This document shows positions 18,426-26,773 of a DNA stretch of 64,000 bases, piece after piece; position 1 is the stretch's first letter; the number at the start of each line of letters is the position of its first letter. This DNA is from Thioclava dalianensis (GTDB taxonomy: Bacteria > Pseudomonadota > Alphaproteobacteria > Rhodobacterales > Rhodobacteraceae): positions 1 to 64,000 of the forward strand of contig NZ_JHEH01000015.1 of NCBI RefSeq assembly GCF_000715505.1, given 5' to 3'. The notes beneath the pieces were generated by a model that saw only the letters and a program-made list of their open reading frames with translations, was not told where the DNA came from and searched no databases. A program made the position numbers and the translations under genes.

Positions 18426-19751
18426 CTACTGCATCCAGATCAGAAGATATTGCGTCAGTTCAGGCCAAAGCGACACAATGACAACCCCCAGCAGACTGGT
18501 GAGCAGAAATGGCAGCGCCGCGCCTGCGATCTTTTCCAGCGACAACCCGGTGATATTTGCGGCCACAAACAGGTTGATCCCGACAGGCGGCGTGAACAGG
18601 CCTATCGCGAGCATGATGGAGAGGAAAATGCCAAACCAGATCGGATCCCAGCCCATCTCGCGCACGACCGGCAAAAAGATCGGCAAGGTGATGAACATGA
18701 TGGTGATCGCATCCATGAACATCCCCGCAATCAGCAAGACCAAGCCAATCACCAGCAAGATCACGAAGGGAGAATCCGACAGCGCCAGAAGCGCCTTGGA
18801 GTAATGCCCCACCACATCATCGACGGTGACGACCCAGCCAAAGAGGCTCGCGAAGGTCACGACCATCATCACCACAGCCGAGGAGCGCGCGGCCTCATAT
18901 AGCGCATCGAGAAGCCGCGAGATCGTCAGCGTGCGATAGACGAAAAACCCCAGCACAATCGCATAGACCGCCGCGACAATCGCCGCCTCGGTGGGCGTGA
19001 ACACCCCCGAATAGATACCGCCCAAGATCACGACCGGCGTCAAAAGCCCCCAGAAGGCCTGTAAGAAGCTGCGCCAAACCTGTGTCAGCCACGGCAGGTC
19101 CGGATCAATCAGCGCGCCGCCCTGCATCTGGCTCAACGCCTCGGGCATCGTCTTGGGGCCGCGCTTGGCGAAGGGAAGTGTGAGCAACATCATCAACCCC
19201 ATGATGACGCCCGGCAAGATCGCAGCGATGAAAAGGCTCCCGATCGAGACCTCGGCAATCACGCCATAGATCACCAGACCAATCGAGGGCGGTATGACGA
19301 TCGACAGCGCAGCCCCGGTGCAGACGAGCGCTGCCGAATAGGCGCGCGAATAGCCGTCCTCCGTCATGCCACGCATGATCATCGGGCCAATCGCTGCGAC
19401 AGAGGCCGGCCCCGAGCCCGAGACCGCGCCCCAGAACAGCCCGACCACCACGCCGACCACCCCCATGCCGCCGGGCAGCGCGCCCATCAGCACCCGGAAA
19501 AACCGGATCATCCGGTCGGCCAACCCCGCCATGCCCATCAAGATCCCGGCGAGAATGAAGAACGGGATTGCCAGCAGCGAGAATTTCGCGATCCCCGAGG
19601 AGATCAAATCGCCCACGAGATCCAACCCAAAGCCCATCCGCCACATCGCATAGATCGCAGACAGGCCGAGCGCGAAGGCGACCGGGATGCGCACGACCAG
19701 CAACACGCCAAACAAGATCAGCATCTGCGTGCCCGCCGAGATATCAAGCAT
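18426..19751 (-). CDS. dctM: TRAP transporter large permease (DctM)
   Basis: This 441-residue, roughly twelve-helix protein is the ion-coupled transport subunit of a TRAP system. Family marks include LVVRIPVAFALGLSA, the GAVSGSGPASVAAIGPMIM loop and IPPSIGLVIYGV. The ATG at 19751 (MLDISAG) overlaps the end of the dctQ gene by eight bases. Together with the dctQ and dctP products it would import an organic acid for the enzymes encoded divergently from this operon. Confidence 0.93.
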   Translation of the reverse strand: MLDISAGTQMLILFGVLLVVRIPVAFALGLSAIYAMWRMGFGLDLVGDLISSGIAKFSLLAIPFFILAGILMGMAGLADRMIRFFRVLMGALPGGMGVVGVVVGLFWGAVSGSGPASVAAIGPMIMRGMTEDGYSRAYSAALVCTGAALSIVIPPSIGLVIYGVIAEVSIGSLFIAAILPGVIMGLMMLLTLPFAKRGPKTMPEALSQMQGGALIDPDLPWLTQVWRSFLQAFWGLLTPVVILGGIYSGVFTPTEAAIVAAVYAIVLGFFVYRTLTISRLLDALYEAARSSAVVMMVVTFASLFGWVVTVDDVVGHYSKALLALSDSPFVILLVIGLVLLIAGMFMDAITIMFITLPIFLPVVREMGWDPIWFGIFLSIMLAIGLFTPPVGINLFVAANITGLSLEKIAGAALPFLLTSLLGVVIVSLWPELTQYLLIWMQ

Positions 19752-20241
19752 CGATGATATCCTCGAGCTGCGGGTCGATCTGGGGATCGTGGAAATCGTG
19801 GATCGCATATTGCACGGTGCGCAGGGCGATCAGAACAAAGCCCAGCGGGAGGGCTGCCGTATAATACCACGCCGGCAGTTGCAGCCCCGCCGTCGTCACG
19901 CCCGAGGCGATCTGGTTGCGCACCAGCTCGACGCAAAACCACGCAGCCAGCAGCAACAGCCCGACGCTGACGGCGGCTGCGAACACGCGCAGCCAGCGCT
20001 CCAGATAGGCGGGCAGCAGGCTCGCAAAGAAGGTCACCGCCAGATGCTGCCCCCTTTGGGCGGCAAGCGACGCACCAAACACGGTCAGCAACAGGAAACC
20101 GGCCAAAAGCAGCTCTTGCGTTGAGGCAAAGGAATAACTCGTGAGGTAGCGCACAACCACATTGGCAAAGCCCACCGCCGTCATGCTGAGAAAGATCGCA
20201 GCACAGACATAGGCCTCAAAATTATTGAGAAGCTTCTTCAT
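19744..20241 (-). CDS. dctQ: TRAP transporter small membrane subunit (DctQ)
   Basis: This 165-residue protein has four hydrophobic segments and the DctQ opening LLNNFEAYVCAAIFLSMTAVG. The ATG at 20241 was chosen because upstream codons are not hydrophobic or conserved. It links the periplasmic receptor to the large permease. It follows dctP after a 114-base gap with a strong hairpin. Confidence 0.9.
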   Translation of the reverse strand: MKKLLNNFEAYVCAAIFLSMTAVGFANVVVRYLTSYSFASTQELLLAGFLLLTVFGASLAAQRGQHLAVTFFASLLPAYLERWLRVFAAAVSVGLLLLAAWFCVELVRNQIASGVTTAGLQLPAWYYTAALPLGFVLIALRTVQYAIHDFHDPQIDPQLEDIIDA

Positions 20242-20312
20242 TGGGCCCTCCCGGCCAGCAACACCGATTTTGTCTGATCCGTTGGGTCGGGGGCCGCCGG
20301 GCAACCGACCAG

Positions 20313-20341
20313 GGGCCGCCCCGCGATGCGCCGGGCGGCCC
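20313..20341 (-). terminator. Intercistronic hairpin between dctP and dctQ
   Basis: A perfect 9-base-pair GC stem (GGGCCGCCC / GGGCGGCCC) with an 11-base loop lies 15 bases downstream of the dctP stop. There is no T-tract on the minus strand, so it is more likely an mRNA stabiliser or leaky attenuator that keeps receptor levels above membrane-subunit levels. Confidence 0.6.
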
Positions 20342-20355
20342 TTTATCGAGACGGC

Positions 20356-21372
20356 TTAGTTGGTCGCCGAGGCCGGGACCTCATCGATCGTCGTCTGGAA
20401 GAGGGAAACCAGATCCGGTCCCACTTTCTTCGACCACATCTCGAACGGCTTCTTGGTCGCGTCGCGGAACGCTTGGATCTGATCATCGCTCAGCGTCGTG
20501 ACCGTCATGCCTTTGCCCTTGAGGAACTCCAGCCCGGTGGCGGTATCTTCGCGGGTGATTTTCTTCTGATAGGCCATCGCCTCTTGCGCGGCGTTTTTCA
20601 TCATCGCCTTGGTTTTGTCATCCCAGCTGTTCCAACGCTTCTCGCTGACGGCAAGGAAGATCGGATCGTAGGAATAGTGCCACGGCGTGATATATTTCTG
20701 CACCTCATAGACGCGCTGCGGGATGATCACCGCACCAATCGGGTTTTCCTGCCCGTCCACCACGCCTTGCTGCAGCGCCGAGAAAGTCTCGGTCCATTGC
20801 ATCTGCTGGGGGTTCGCACCGAGCGCGTCCATCACGTCGATATACATCGGCCCCGCCACGCGCATTTTCAGACCCTTGAGGTCGGCAGGCGATTTGATCG
20901 GGTGGACGTTATTGGTGACTTCGCGAAAGCCGTTCTCGCCCCATGCGAGAATTTCCAGACCATGCTCGCGCATGATCTCGGTCATCTTCTCGCCCGGCGC
21001 GCCCGCCGTGGTCGCATCGACCTGAGCGTAATTGGAATAGAGATAGGGCAGCGAGAACACGCCCATCTGCGGCACGAGCGTCGTCACGTTGATCGCAGAG
21101 GTCACCACGAAATCAATCGAGCCGCGCCCAACCATTTCGGATTGCTTCATCTGATCGCCGCCGGTCAGCTGGGCATTGGGGAACACGCGCACGGTGGTTT
21201 TGCCATCGGTGGCTTTGCTCACCAGATCCGCAAAGCGATCGGCCCCTTTTTGCCACGTGGTGGTGTCGCCGGTATTATGCGTCAGGCGCAGGGTCTCGGC
21301 GCTGGCCAGTGATGCGAATTGCGTCAGCGCAACCACCCCAATCGCGGCGAGCGACTTGTGAAATAGCTTCAT
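20356..21372 (-). CDS. dctP: TRAP transporter periplasmic receptor (DctP)
   Basis: This 338-residue receptor has a signal peptide (MKLFHKSLAAIGVVALTQF, cleaved near SLASA). The family core includes LRLTHNTGDTTTW, the carboxylate-binding arginine region LKGLKMRVAGPMYIDVMDALG and FSALQQGVVDGQENP. DctP receptors bind organic acids in the periplasm. It is the first gene of the dctPQM operon, and a 13-base palindrome sits 57 bases before its start codon. Confidence 0.92.
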   Translation of the reverse strand: MKLFHKSLAAIGVVALTQFASLASAETLRLTHNTGDTTTWQKGADRFADLVSKATDGKTTVRVFPNAQLTGGDQMKQSEMVGRGSIDFVVTSAINVTTLVPQMGVFSLPYLYSNYAQVDATTAGAPGEKMTEIMREHGLEILAWGENGFREVTNNVHPIKSPADLKGLKMRVAGPMYIDVMDALGANPQQMQWTETFSALQQGVVDGQENPIGAVIIPQRVYEVQKYITPWHYSYDPIFLAVSEKRWNSWDDKTKAMMKNAAQEAMAYQKKITREDTATGLEFLKGKGMTVTTLSDDQIQAFRDATKKPFEMWSKKVGPDLVSLFQTTIDEVPASATN

Positions 21373-21428
21373 GACATTCCTCCCTCTGTCTCCAAATGCA
21401 CCGTCCTCCAACGGGCGAGATACATATG

Positions 21429-21441
21429 TCCATAAAGTGGA
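21429..21441. promoter_or_regulatory. Candidate IclR operator, dctP side
   Basis: TCCATAAAGTGGA is a 13-base interrupted palindrome (TCCA, five bases, TGGA). It matches the copy at 21568-21580 at 11 of 13 positions. It lies 57 bases upstream of dctP in the region divergent from an IclR-type gene. Confidence 0.45.
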
Positions 21442-21567
21442 TCTTCGATCAACCCCGCAAGCTGGCATTTCTACCGCGCCCGGTCGAGCAACCTATGAAT
21501 TCCTTATTTTTATGAAGCCAACATTTCGATTGACGGCCCTATCGCAAATGAACCATCATTATTTACA

Positions 21568-21580
21568 TCCATAATATGGA
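21568..21580. promoter_or_regulatory. Candidate IclR operator, regulator side
   Basis: TCCATAATATGGA is a perfect 13-base palindrome around its central base, 77 bases before the iclR start. Its twin lies 139 bases away near dctP. The pair could allow autoregulation plus control of the transporter. Confidence 0.45.
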
Positions 21581-21657
21581 CATTGTTTTCAAACTTGGCG
21601 CTCGGATCGCCAGTGACCTGACAGTCCCCGCAGGCTGCGCAAGGATACGGAGTTTCG

Positions 21658-22509
21658 ATGAAGCAGCCCAAGACCATCCTGCCCAGCTCGGCCGAGAAAA
21701 GCGCGCTCGGGGCGCAGAGCGTGGACCGCGCGCTCAGCCTGTTGCCGCTGATCGGGAGCAGCCCGCAGGTGGGGCTTGGGCTCGGGACCATCGTCGAGGA
21801 AACCGGGCTCAGCCGCCCGACCGCGCGGCGCTTGCTGCTGTCGCTGATGCGCTCGGGCCTGATCGAGCAAGACCCGCGCAGCAAGGCTTATCGTCTGGGC
21901 GAGGAGGCATTCATTCTGGGCACGCTGGCCGCCCCGCGCTTTGGACTGGTCGATATCGCCGCCGAAAGCGTCACGCGGCTGGCGGATGTGACGGGCGACA
22001 CGGCCTATCTGTCGATGCGGCGCGATACGTTTTCGATCTGCATGCTCAAACAGGACGGGAATTTTCCGATTCGTGTTCAGGCGCTGCAGGTCGGGTTTCG
22101 CCATCCGCTCGGGATCGGCGCGGGCTCCTTGGCGATCCTCTCGGCCCTGCCCGATCCTGAGGTCGAGGAAATCCTGACGCAGAACACCGCGATCATCGAG
22201 GCGGAATATCCCCGCAGCTCAATCGCGATTTTGCGCGACGCCGTGGCGCAAACGCGCGCGCGGGGCTGGTCGCTCAACCCCGGCATGGTGTTGGCCAATA
22301 GCTGGGCGGTCGGGCATGCGGTCACCCTGCCCGATGGCCGGATCGGCGGCGCACTCAGCGTGGCTGCCATCGACAGCCGCATGACGCCGGACCGCCAAGC
22401 CGAGATCGCAGCCCACCTTGGGGCCGCCGTACACCGGGTGGAGGCCCGGCTGGCCCGAATGTTTTCGCATGTAATGCCGCCCGACGCAGCGCGAGTCGCG
22501 TCGAGATAA
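21658..22509 (+). CDS. IclR-family transcriptional regulator
   Basis: This 283-residue protein has an N-terminal winged helix with VDRALSLLPLIG and LSRPTARRLLLSLMRSGLIE (about residues 22-70). A C-terminal IclR effector domain follows, including GHAVTLPDGRIGGALSVAAI. IclR proteins usually respond to a small aromatic or aliphatic acid. It is divergent from the TRAP operon and leads the thiolase, ligase, PPC and SDR genes in the same direction, so it probably controls both sides. Confidence 0.9.
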   Translation: MKQPKTILPSSAEKSALGAQSVDRALSLLPLIGSSPQVGLGLGTIVEETGLSRPTARRLLLSLMRSGLIEQDPRSKAYRLGEEAFILGTLAAPRFGLVDIAAESVTRLADVTGDTAYLSMRRDTFSICMLKQDGNFPIRVQALQVGFRHPLGIGAGSLAILSALPDPEVEEILTQNTAIIEAEYPRSSIAILRDAVAQTRARGWSLNPGMVLANSWAVGHAVTLPDGRIGGALSVAAIDSRMTPDRQAEIAAHLGAAVHRVEARLARMFSHVMPPDAARVASR

Positions 22510-22542
22510 TGCAGGCATATGCTTTAGACGGAGGAGAGAAAG

Positions 22543-23715
22543 ATGACACAAGGACAGATCGTCGGCTGGGCGCATAGCCATTTCGGCAAGTCCGAGGCCC
22601 CCGACACCGAAGCGCTGATGGCCGAGGTGATCGGCCCCGCGCTCGAACATGCAGGAGTGAGCGCGCAGGAGATTGACGGGATCTTCGTCGGCTGCATGAA
22701 TAACGGCTTCTCGCGTCAGGATTTTCAGGCAGCGCTGCCCGGAATGGTCGCGCAGGAACTGGCCATGAAACCCGCCGTGCGGCTGGAAAATGCCTGCGCC
22801 ACGGGCTCAGCCGCGCTCTACACCGCGCTTGATTTCATCGCCGCTGGTCGCGGTGAGATTGCCCTTGTGGTGGGCGTCGAGAAGATGACCGCTCTGCCCA
22901 CGGTCGAGGTGGGCGACATCCTTCTGGGTGCAAGCTACCGCGCCGAGGAGGCAGATGTCTCAGGCGGTTTTGCGGGGCTCTTTGGGCGCATCGCGCAGAG
23001 CTATTTCCAGACCTATGGCGACCAGTCCGAAGCGCTCGCGATGATCGCCTCGAAGAACCACACCAACGGCGCGGGCAACCCCTTTGCGCATATGCAAAAA
23101 GCCTTCAGCGTCGAGCAATGCAACACGGTGAGCGAGAAAAACCCCTATGTCGCAGATCCGCTGCGCCGCACCGATTGCTCGCTGATCTCGGATGGCGCGG
23201 CGGCACTGGTCGTGGCAAGCCCCCGCGTCGCCGCCGAACTCAAGCGCGCCATCGCCTTCCGCGCGCGGGTCCATGCCAATGATGTGCTCGCGATGTCGCG
23301 CCGCGATCCCACCGCGTTTGACGGGGCGCGCCGCGCTTGGGCAGGTGCCTTGGAAGGCGCGGGCCTGGGTCTCGACGATCTCGATCTGGTGGAGACCCAT
23401 GACTGTTTCACCATCGCCGAGCTGATCGAATATGAGGCCATGGGGCTCGCCCCGCGCGGGCGCGGTGCCGATGTGATCCGCGATGGCACCGTGGCCCGCG
23501 ACGGACGCCTGCCGGTCAATCTCTCGGGCGGGCTGAAATCCAAGGGCCACCCGATTGGCGCCACTGGCGTTTCGATGCATGTGATGGCCGCGATGCAATT
23601 GGCCGGTGAGGCCCCGCCCGCGATTCAAGCGAAATCCGCCAATCTGGCGGGCGTGTTCAACATGGGCGGCGTGGCGGTGGCCAATTACTGCTCGATCTTG
23701 GAGCGCGTGAAATGA
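22543..23715 (+). CDS. SCP2-type thiolase / acetyl-CoA acetyltransferase-like protein
   Basis: This 390-residue thiolase has the acyl-accepting cysteine in ENACATGSAALY near residue 88, the HDCFTIAELIEYEAMGL motif and the catalytic histidine in SKGHPIGATG near residue 346. The C-terminal second cysteine motif of classical thiolases is replaced by FNMGGVAVANYCSILE, which is typical of the SCP2/SCP-x branch. Such enzymes cleave or form 3-ketoacyl-CoA. GGAGG precedes the ATG by about ten bases, and the stop overlaps the ligase start (ATGA), suggesting coupled translation. Confidence 0.85.
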   Translation: MTQGQIVGWAHSHFGKSEAPDTEALMAEVIGPALEHAGVSAQEIDGIFVGCMNNGFSRQDFQAALPGMVAQELAMKPAVRLENACATGSAALYTALDFIAAGRGEIALVVGVEKMTALPTVEVGDILLGASYRAEEADVSGGFAGLFGRIAQSYFQTYGDQSEALAMIASKNHTNGAGNPFAHMQKAFSVEQCNTVSEKNPYVADPLRRTDCSLISDGAAALVVASPRVAAELKRAIAFRARVHANDVLAMSRRDPTAFDGARRAWAGALEGAGLGLDDLDLVETHDCFTIAELIEYEAMGLAPRGRGADVIRDGTVARDGRLPVNLSGGLKSKGHPIGATGVSMHVMAAMQLAGEAPPAIQAKSANLAGVFNMGGVAVANYCSILERVK

Positions 23716-25319
23716 GCGAGGCCGACCCCAAGGGCGGGTTGGCGCCGCGCAGCACCCGCGTCTCGAACCTTGCGCATTTCCTGACCCGCAACGCGCGCCG
23801 CCTGCCCGAGCAACCGGGCATCCTCTGGGGGGAGCAGAGCTGGAGCTGGGCGGCACTGGACGCCCGTGTCTCGGCCTTTGCCACAGCCCTGCGCGCCCGC
23901 TACGGCGTGACCAAGGGCGACCGCGTTCTGGTGCAATCGCAAAACTGCAACCAGATGTTTGAATCCATGCTCGCCTGCTTCCGGCTCGGCGCAGTCTGGG
24001 TGCCGACCAACTTCCGCCAGAGCCCGGATGAGGTCGCGTGGCTTGCGCAATCCAGCGGCGCGCAGGTGATGATCTGCGGTGCGGAGTTTCCCGATCACGC
24101 CGCCGCCTGTGACGGGATCGCGCATCACATCTCCATCGGCGGCGGTGCGGGCGCGCATGATTTCGAAACGCTGGTGGCCGCGCATAGCGGCGCGCATGTC
24201 GCGAATGTCGGCGTTGATCGCGACGATCCCTGCTGGTTCTTCTTCACCTCCGGCACGACGGGACGGCCCAAAGCGGCAGTGCTCACCCATGGGCAGATGG
24301 CTTTTGTGATCACCAATCACCTCAATGACCTGATGCCGGGAACCGGACCGAGCGATGCCTCGCTTGTGGTGGCCCCGCTCTCGCATGGCGCGGGGATCCA
24401 TCAGCTTGTCCAGCTGGCCGCCGGAGCGACCACCGTGCTCATGCCGAAGGGCAAGTTCGAGGTCGATACGGCGTGGTCGCTGGTGGCCCGGCACAAGATC
24501 ACCAACATGTTCACCGTGCCCACCATCGTGAAAATGCTGACCGAGGATCCGTCGGTGGATCGCCATGACCGCACTTCGCTGAAACATGTGATCTATGCCG
24601 GCGCGCCGATGTATCGCGCCGATCAGAAGGTCGCGCTGGCCAAGTTGGGGCCGGTGCTGGTGCAATATTTCGGGCTGGGTGAGGTCACGGGCAATATCAC
24701 CGTCCTGCCGCCCTCCGAGCACTCCCCCGACGACGCCGTGATGCGCCTTGGAAGCTGCGGGTTTGAGCGCACGGGGATGGAGATTTCCATTCAGTCCGAG
24801 GATGGCCGCGAGCTTGCCCCCTTTGAGACCGGCGAGATCTGCGTTTGCGGCCCGGCCGTGTTCGCAGGCTATTACAACAACCCCGAGGCCAATGCGAAAT
24901 CCTTCCGCAACGGCTGGTTTCGCACCGGCGATCTGGGCCATCTCGACGAGGCGGGCTATCTCTACATCACGGGGCGCTCCTCAGATATGTATATCTCGGG
25001 CGGCTCCAACGTCTATCCGCGCGAGATCGAAGAGAAGATCCTGGCCCATCCGGCACTTAGCGAGGCCGCCGTACTGGGCATTCCCGATCCGAAATGGGGA
25101 GAGATCGGTGTCGCGGTCTGCGTTTTGAAACCGGGCATGCAGGCCAGCGCCGAGGAGATCTCAAGCTATCTCAAGGGCAAGCTCAGCAGCTACAAACTGC
25201 CGCGCCAGATCTTCTTCTTCGATGAGATGCCGAAATCGAGCTATGGCAAGATCACCAAGAAACTGATCCGAGAAACCCTGCTCGAACGTGGCTTGATCGA
25301 GATCACGGAGCCCGCGTGA
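23712..25319 (+). CDS. AMP-forming acyl-CoA synthetase
   Basis: This 535-residue ANL-superfamily ligase carries the phosphate-binding loop FFTSGTTGRPKAAVLTHG near residues 177-194, the A5-like region YFGLGEVTGN, and GWFRTGDLGHLDEAGYLYITG with the hinge beyond it. The catalytic lysine lies in KSSYGKITKKLI near residue 513. It would activate a carboxylic acid to its CoA thioester, supplying the thiolase encoded upstream. The acid is unknown but is probably imported by the TRAP system across the divergent promoter. Confidence 0.92.
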   Translation: MSEADPKGGLAPRSTRVSNLAHFLTRNARRLPEQPGILWGEQSWSWAALDARVSAFATALRARYGVTKGDRVLVQSQNCNQMFESMLACFRLGAVWVPTNFRQSPDEVAWLAQSSGAQVMICGAEFPDHAAACDGIAHHISIGGGAGAHDFETLVAAHSGAHVANVGVDRDDPCWFFFTSGTTGRPKAAVLTHGQMAFVITNHLNDLMPGTGPSDASLVVAPLSHGAGIHQLVQLAAGATTVLMPKGKFEVDTAWSLVARHKITNMFTVPTIVKMLTEDPSVDRHDRTSLKHVIYAGAPMYRADQKVALAKLGPVLVQYFGLGEVTGNITVLPPSEHSPDDAVMRLGSCGFERTGMEISIQSEDGRELAPFETGEICVCGPAVFAGYYNNPEANAKSFRNGWFRTGDLGHLDEAGYLYITGRSSDMYISGGSNVYPREIEEKILAHPALSEAAVLGIPDPKWGEIGVAVCVLKPGMQASAEEISSYLKGKLSSYKLPRQIFFFDEMPKSSYGKITKKLIRETLLERGLIEITEPA

Positions 25320-26173
25320 TGGCGCAGCCCGAAGCCTCAGGCAATCCGCCCTTGATCCATCCCGGCCCCCAGCTTGAGCCCCGCGTTCAGGCCGTGCGGA
25401 CCCGGACGCAGACGTTCGAGATCGCGCTGAAGGCCGGGGAGAGCCTGGAGGCGGACATTCTGGCGGGCTTTGCGCGCGCGGGGCTCACCAGCGGCTTCGT
25501 TGAGCTGAGCGATCTCGACTGCGCGCGGATCGACTTTGTTTTCCCCGCGCATTCGCCCAGCCCGGACCGTCTGGCGTGGTATTCCAGCCCGCAAGAACCC
25601 GAAGGTCCGGCCCGCATCCATCAGGGCTACATGTCGGTCGGGCGCTATCAGGGCGCGGGCTTCACCCATTGTCACGGCACTTGGGCCTTGGCGGATGGCA
25701 CCGAGACGATGGGGCATTTGCTGTCGCATCAAACCGTTGTGGCGCAGGATTTCACTTTGCGCGCAACAGGCTTTGTCAGCGCGCTTTTTGAGCGCCTGCC
25801 CGATGCCGAAACGCGCTTTGAAATTTTCGCAGCCACCGGAGACGATTGTGGCGCGGGCGCAGATGCAATCGTGCTCACGCTGCGCCCCAATACCGACATT
25901 CCCACCGCCTGCGCGCAGCTCTGCGACGCCCATGGGATCACACGCGCACGGATCGTGGGCCTCGGCAGCCTGAACGGCGCAGTCTTTCACGATGCGACGC
26001 GGATGCGCGATCACGCGAGCGAATTTCTGATCCGCGAGGGGCGCTTTGAGGCTGGCCAAGCCACGCTCGATATCTGCGTCATCGACAGTGAGGCCAAGCA
26101 GTTCATGGGCCAGATCATCGCTGGTGGCGGCGGCGTATCGGTCACAGCTGAGCTGGTCATCCTTCCAATTTAG
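25319..26173 (+). CDS. Tandem PPC (DUF296) domain protein
   Basis: This 284-residue protein has two PPC/DUF296 modules, about residues 25-140 and 145-284. The first carries the histidine cluster FTHCHGTWA and GHLLSHQT expected to bind a metal. The second has GLGSLNGAVFHD and ends QIIAGGGGVSVTAELVIL but seems to lack the histidines. Single PPC proteins occur as DNA-associated proteins in plants and as small cytosolic proteins in bacteria, where they often sit in acyl-CoA clusters without a known reaction. The ATG at 25319 shares one base with the ligase stop; a GTG at 25316 is an alternative. Confidence 0.8.
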   Translation: MAQPEASGNPPLIHPGPQLEPRVQAVRTRTQTFEIALKAGESLEADILAGFARAGLTSGFVELSDLDCARIDFVFPAHSPSPDRLAWYSSPQEPEGPARIHQGYMSVGRYQGAGFTHCHGTWALADGTETMGHLLSHQTVVAQDFTLRATGFVSALFERLPDAETRFEIFAATGDDCGAGADAIVLTLRPNTDIPTACAQLCDAHGITRARIVGLGSLNGAVFHDATRMRDHASEFLIREGRFEAGQATLDICVIDSEAKQFMGQIIAGGGGVSVTAELVILPI

Positions 26174-26211
26174 AGCACGCGACGCGATACGACCTGCGGG
26201 AGACGATTGAT

Positions 26212-26755
26212 ATGCAAGAGGCCAAAACAGTTTTGATCACCGGCGGCGCCTCCGGCATCGGGTTTGCCGTGGCGCAGGGCTGTCTTGCGCAAGGGTTCAA
26301 CGTGGCCTTGCTCGACCTCAACGAGACCGCTTTGGCGCAGGCCGCGCGGGCGCGGGACAATCTTCAATATCACCTCCGTATCGGGCCTCACGGGCAATGT
26401 CGGGCGCACCGCCTATGGGGCGACCAAGGCCGGGGTGATCTCGATGACGCAGGTCATGGCCGCCGAGCTGGGCGCGCTTGGGCTGCGCGTGAATGCCGTA
26501 GCGCCGGGGCCGATCGAGACGCCGATGGTGCGCGAGATGCATACCGATCAGATGCGACAAAGTTGGATCGAGACCGTGCCGCAACGGCGCTACGGCACAC
26601 CTGACGAAATCGCACAGGCGGTGGTGTTCCTGCTTGATGAGAGGCGCGCGAGCTATATCAACAGGCAGGTTCTGGCGGTGGATGGTGGCTTTACGACCAG
26701 CCGCATCCTGTCGGGCGTGGCCTTGAAAAATAGCCCCCCGCAAACCGGCGCGTGA
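26212..26755 (+). pseudogene. Short-chain dehydrogenase/reductase with internal deletion and frameshift
   Basis: The first 46 codons give a normal SDR N-terminus with TGGASGIGFAVAQG and VALLDLNETAL. Near position 26356 the frame changes and the protein continues at TIFNITSVSGLTGNVGRTAY with the catalytic YGATK tyrosine-lysine pair, then RVNAVAPGPIETPM and a normal C-terminus. About 85 residues that should lie between, including the NNAG motif, are missing. The junction is at a repetitive GCGCGGGCGCGGG run, suggesting slippage deletion. Unless this is an assembly error, no active enzyme can be made. Confidence 0.8.
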
Positions 26756-26773
26756 CAGGTCGCGTCAGGGATC

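Noticed and set aside
23685-24941. A 418-codon minus-strand frame
   Set aside because: It is antisense to the acyl-CoA synthetase gene, without recognisable protein features.
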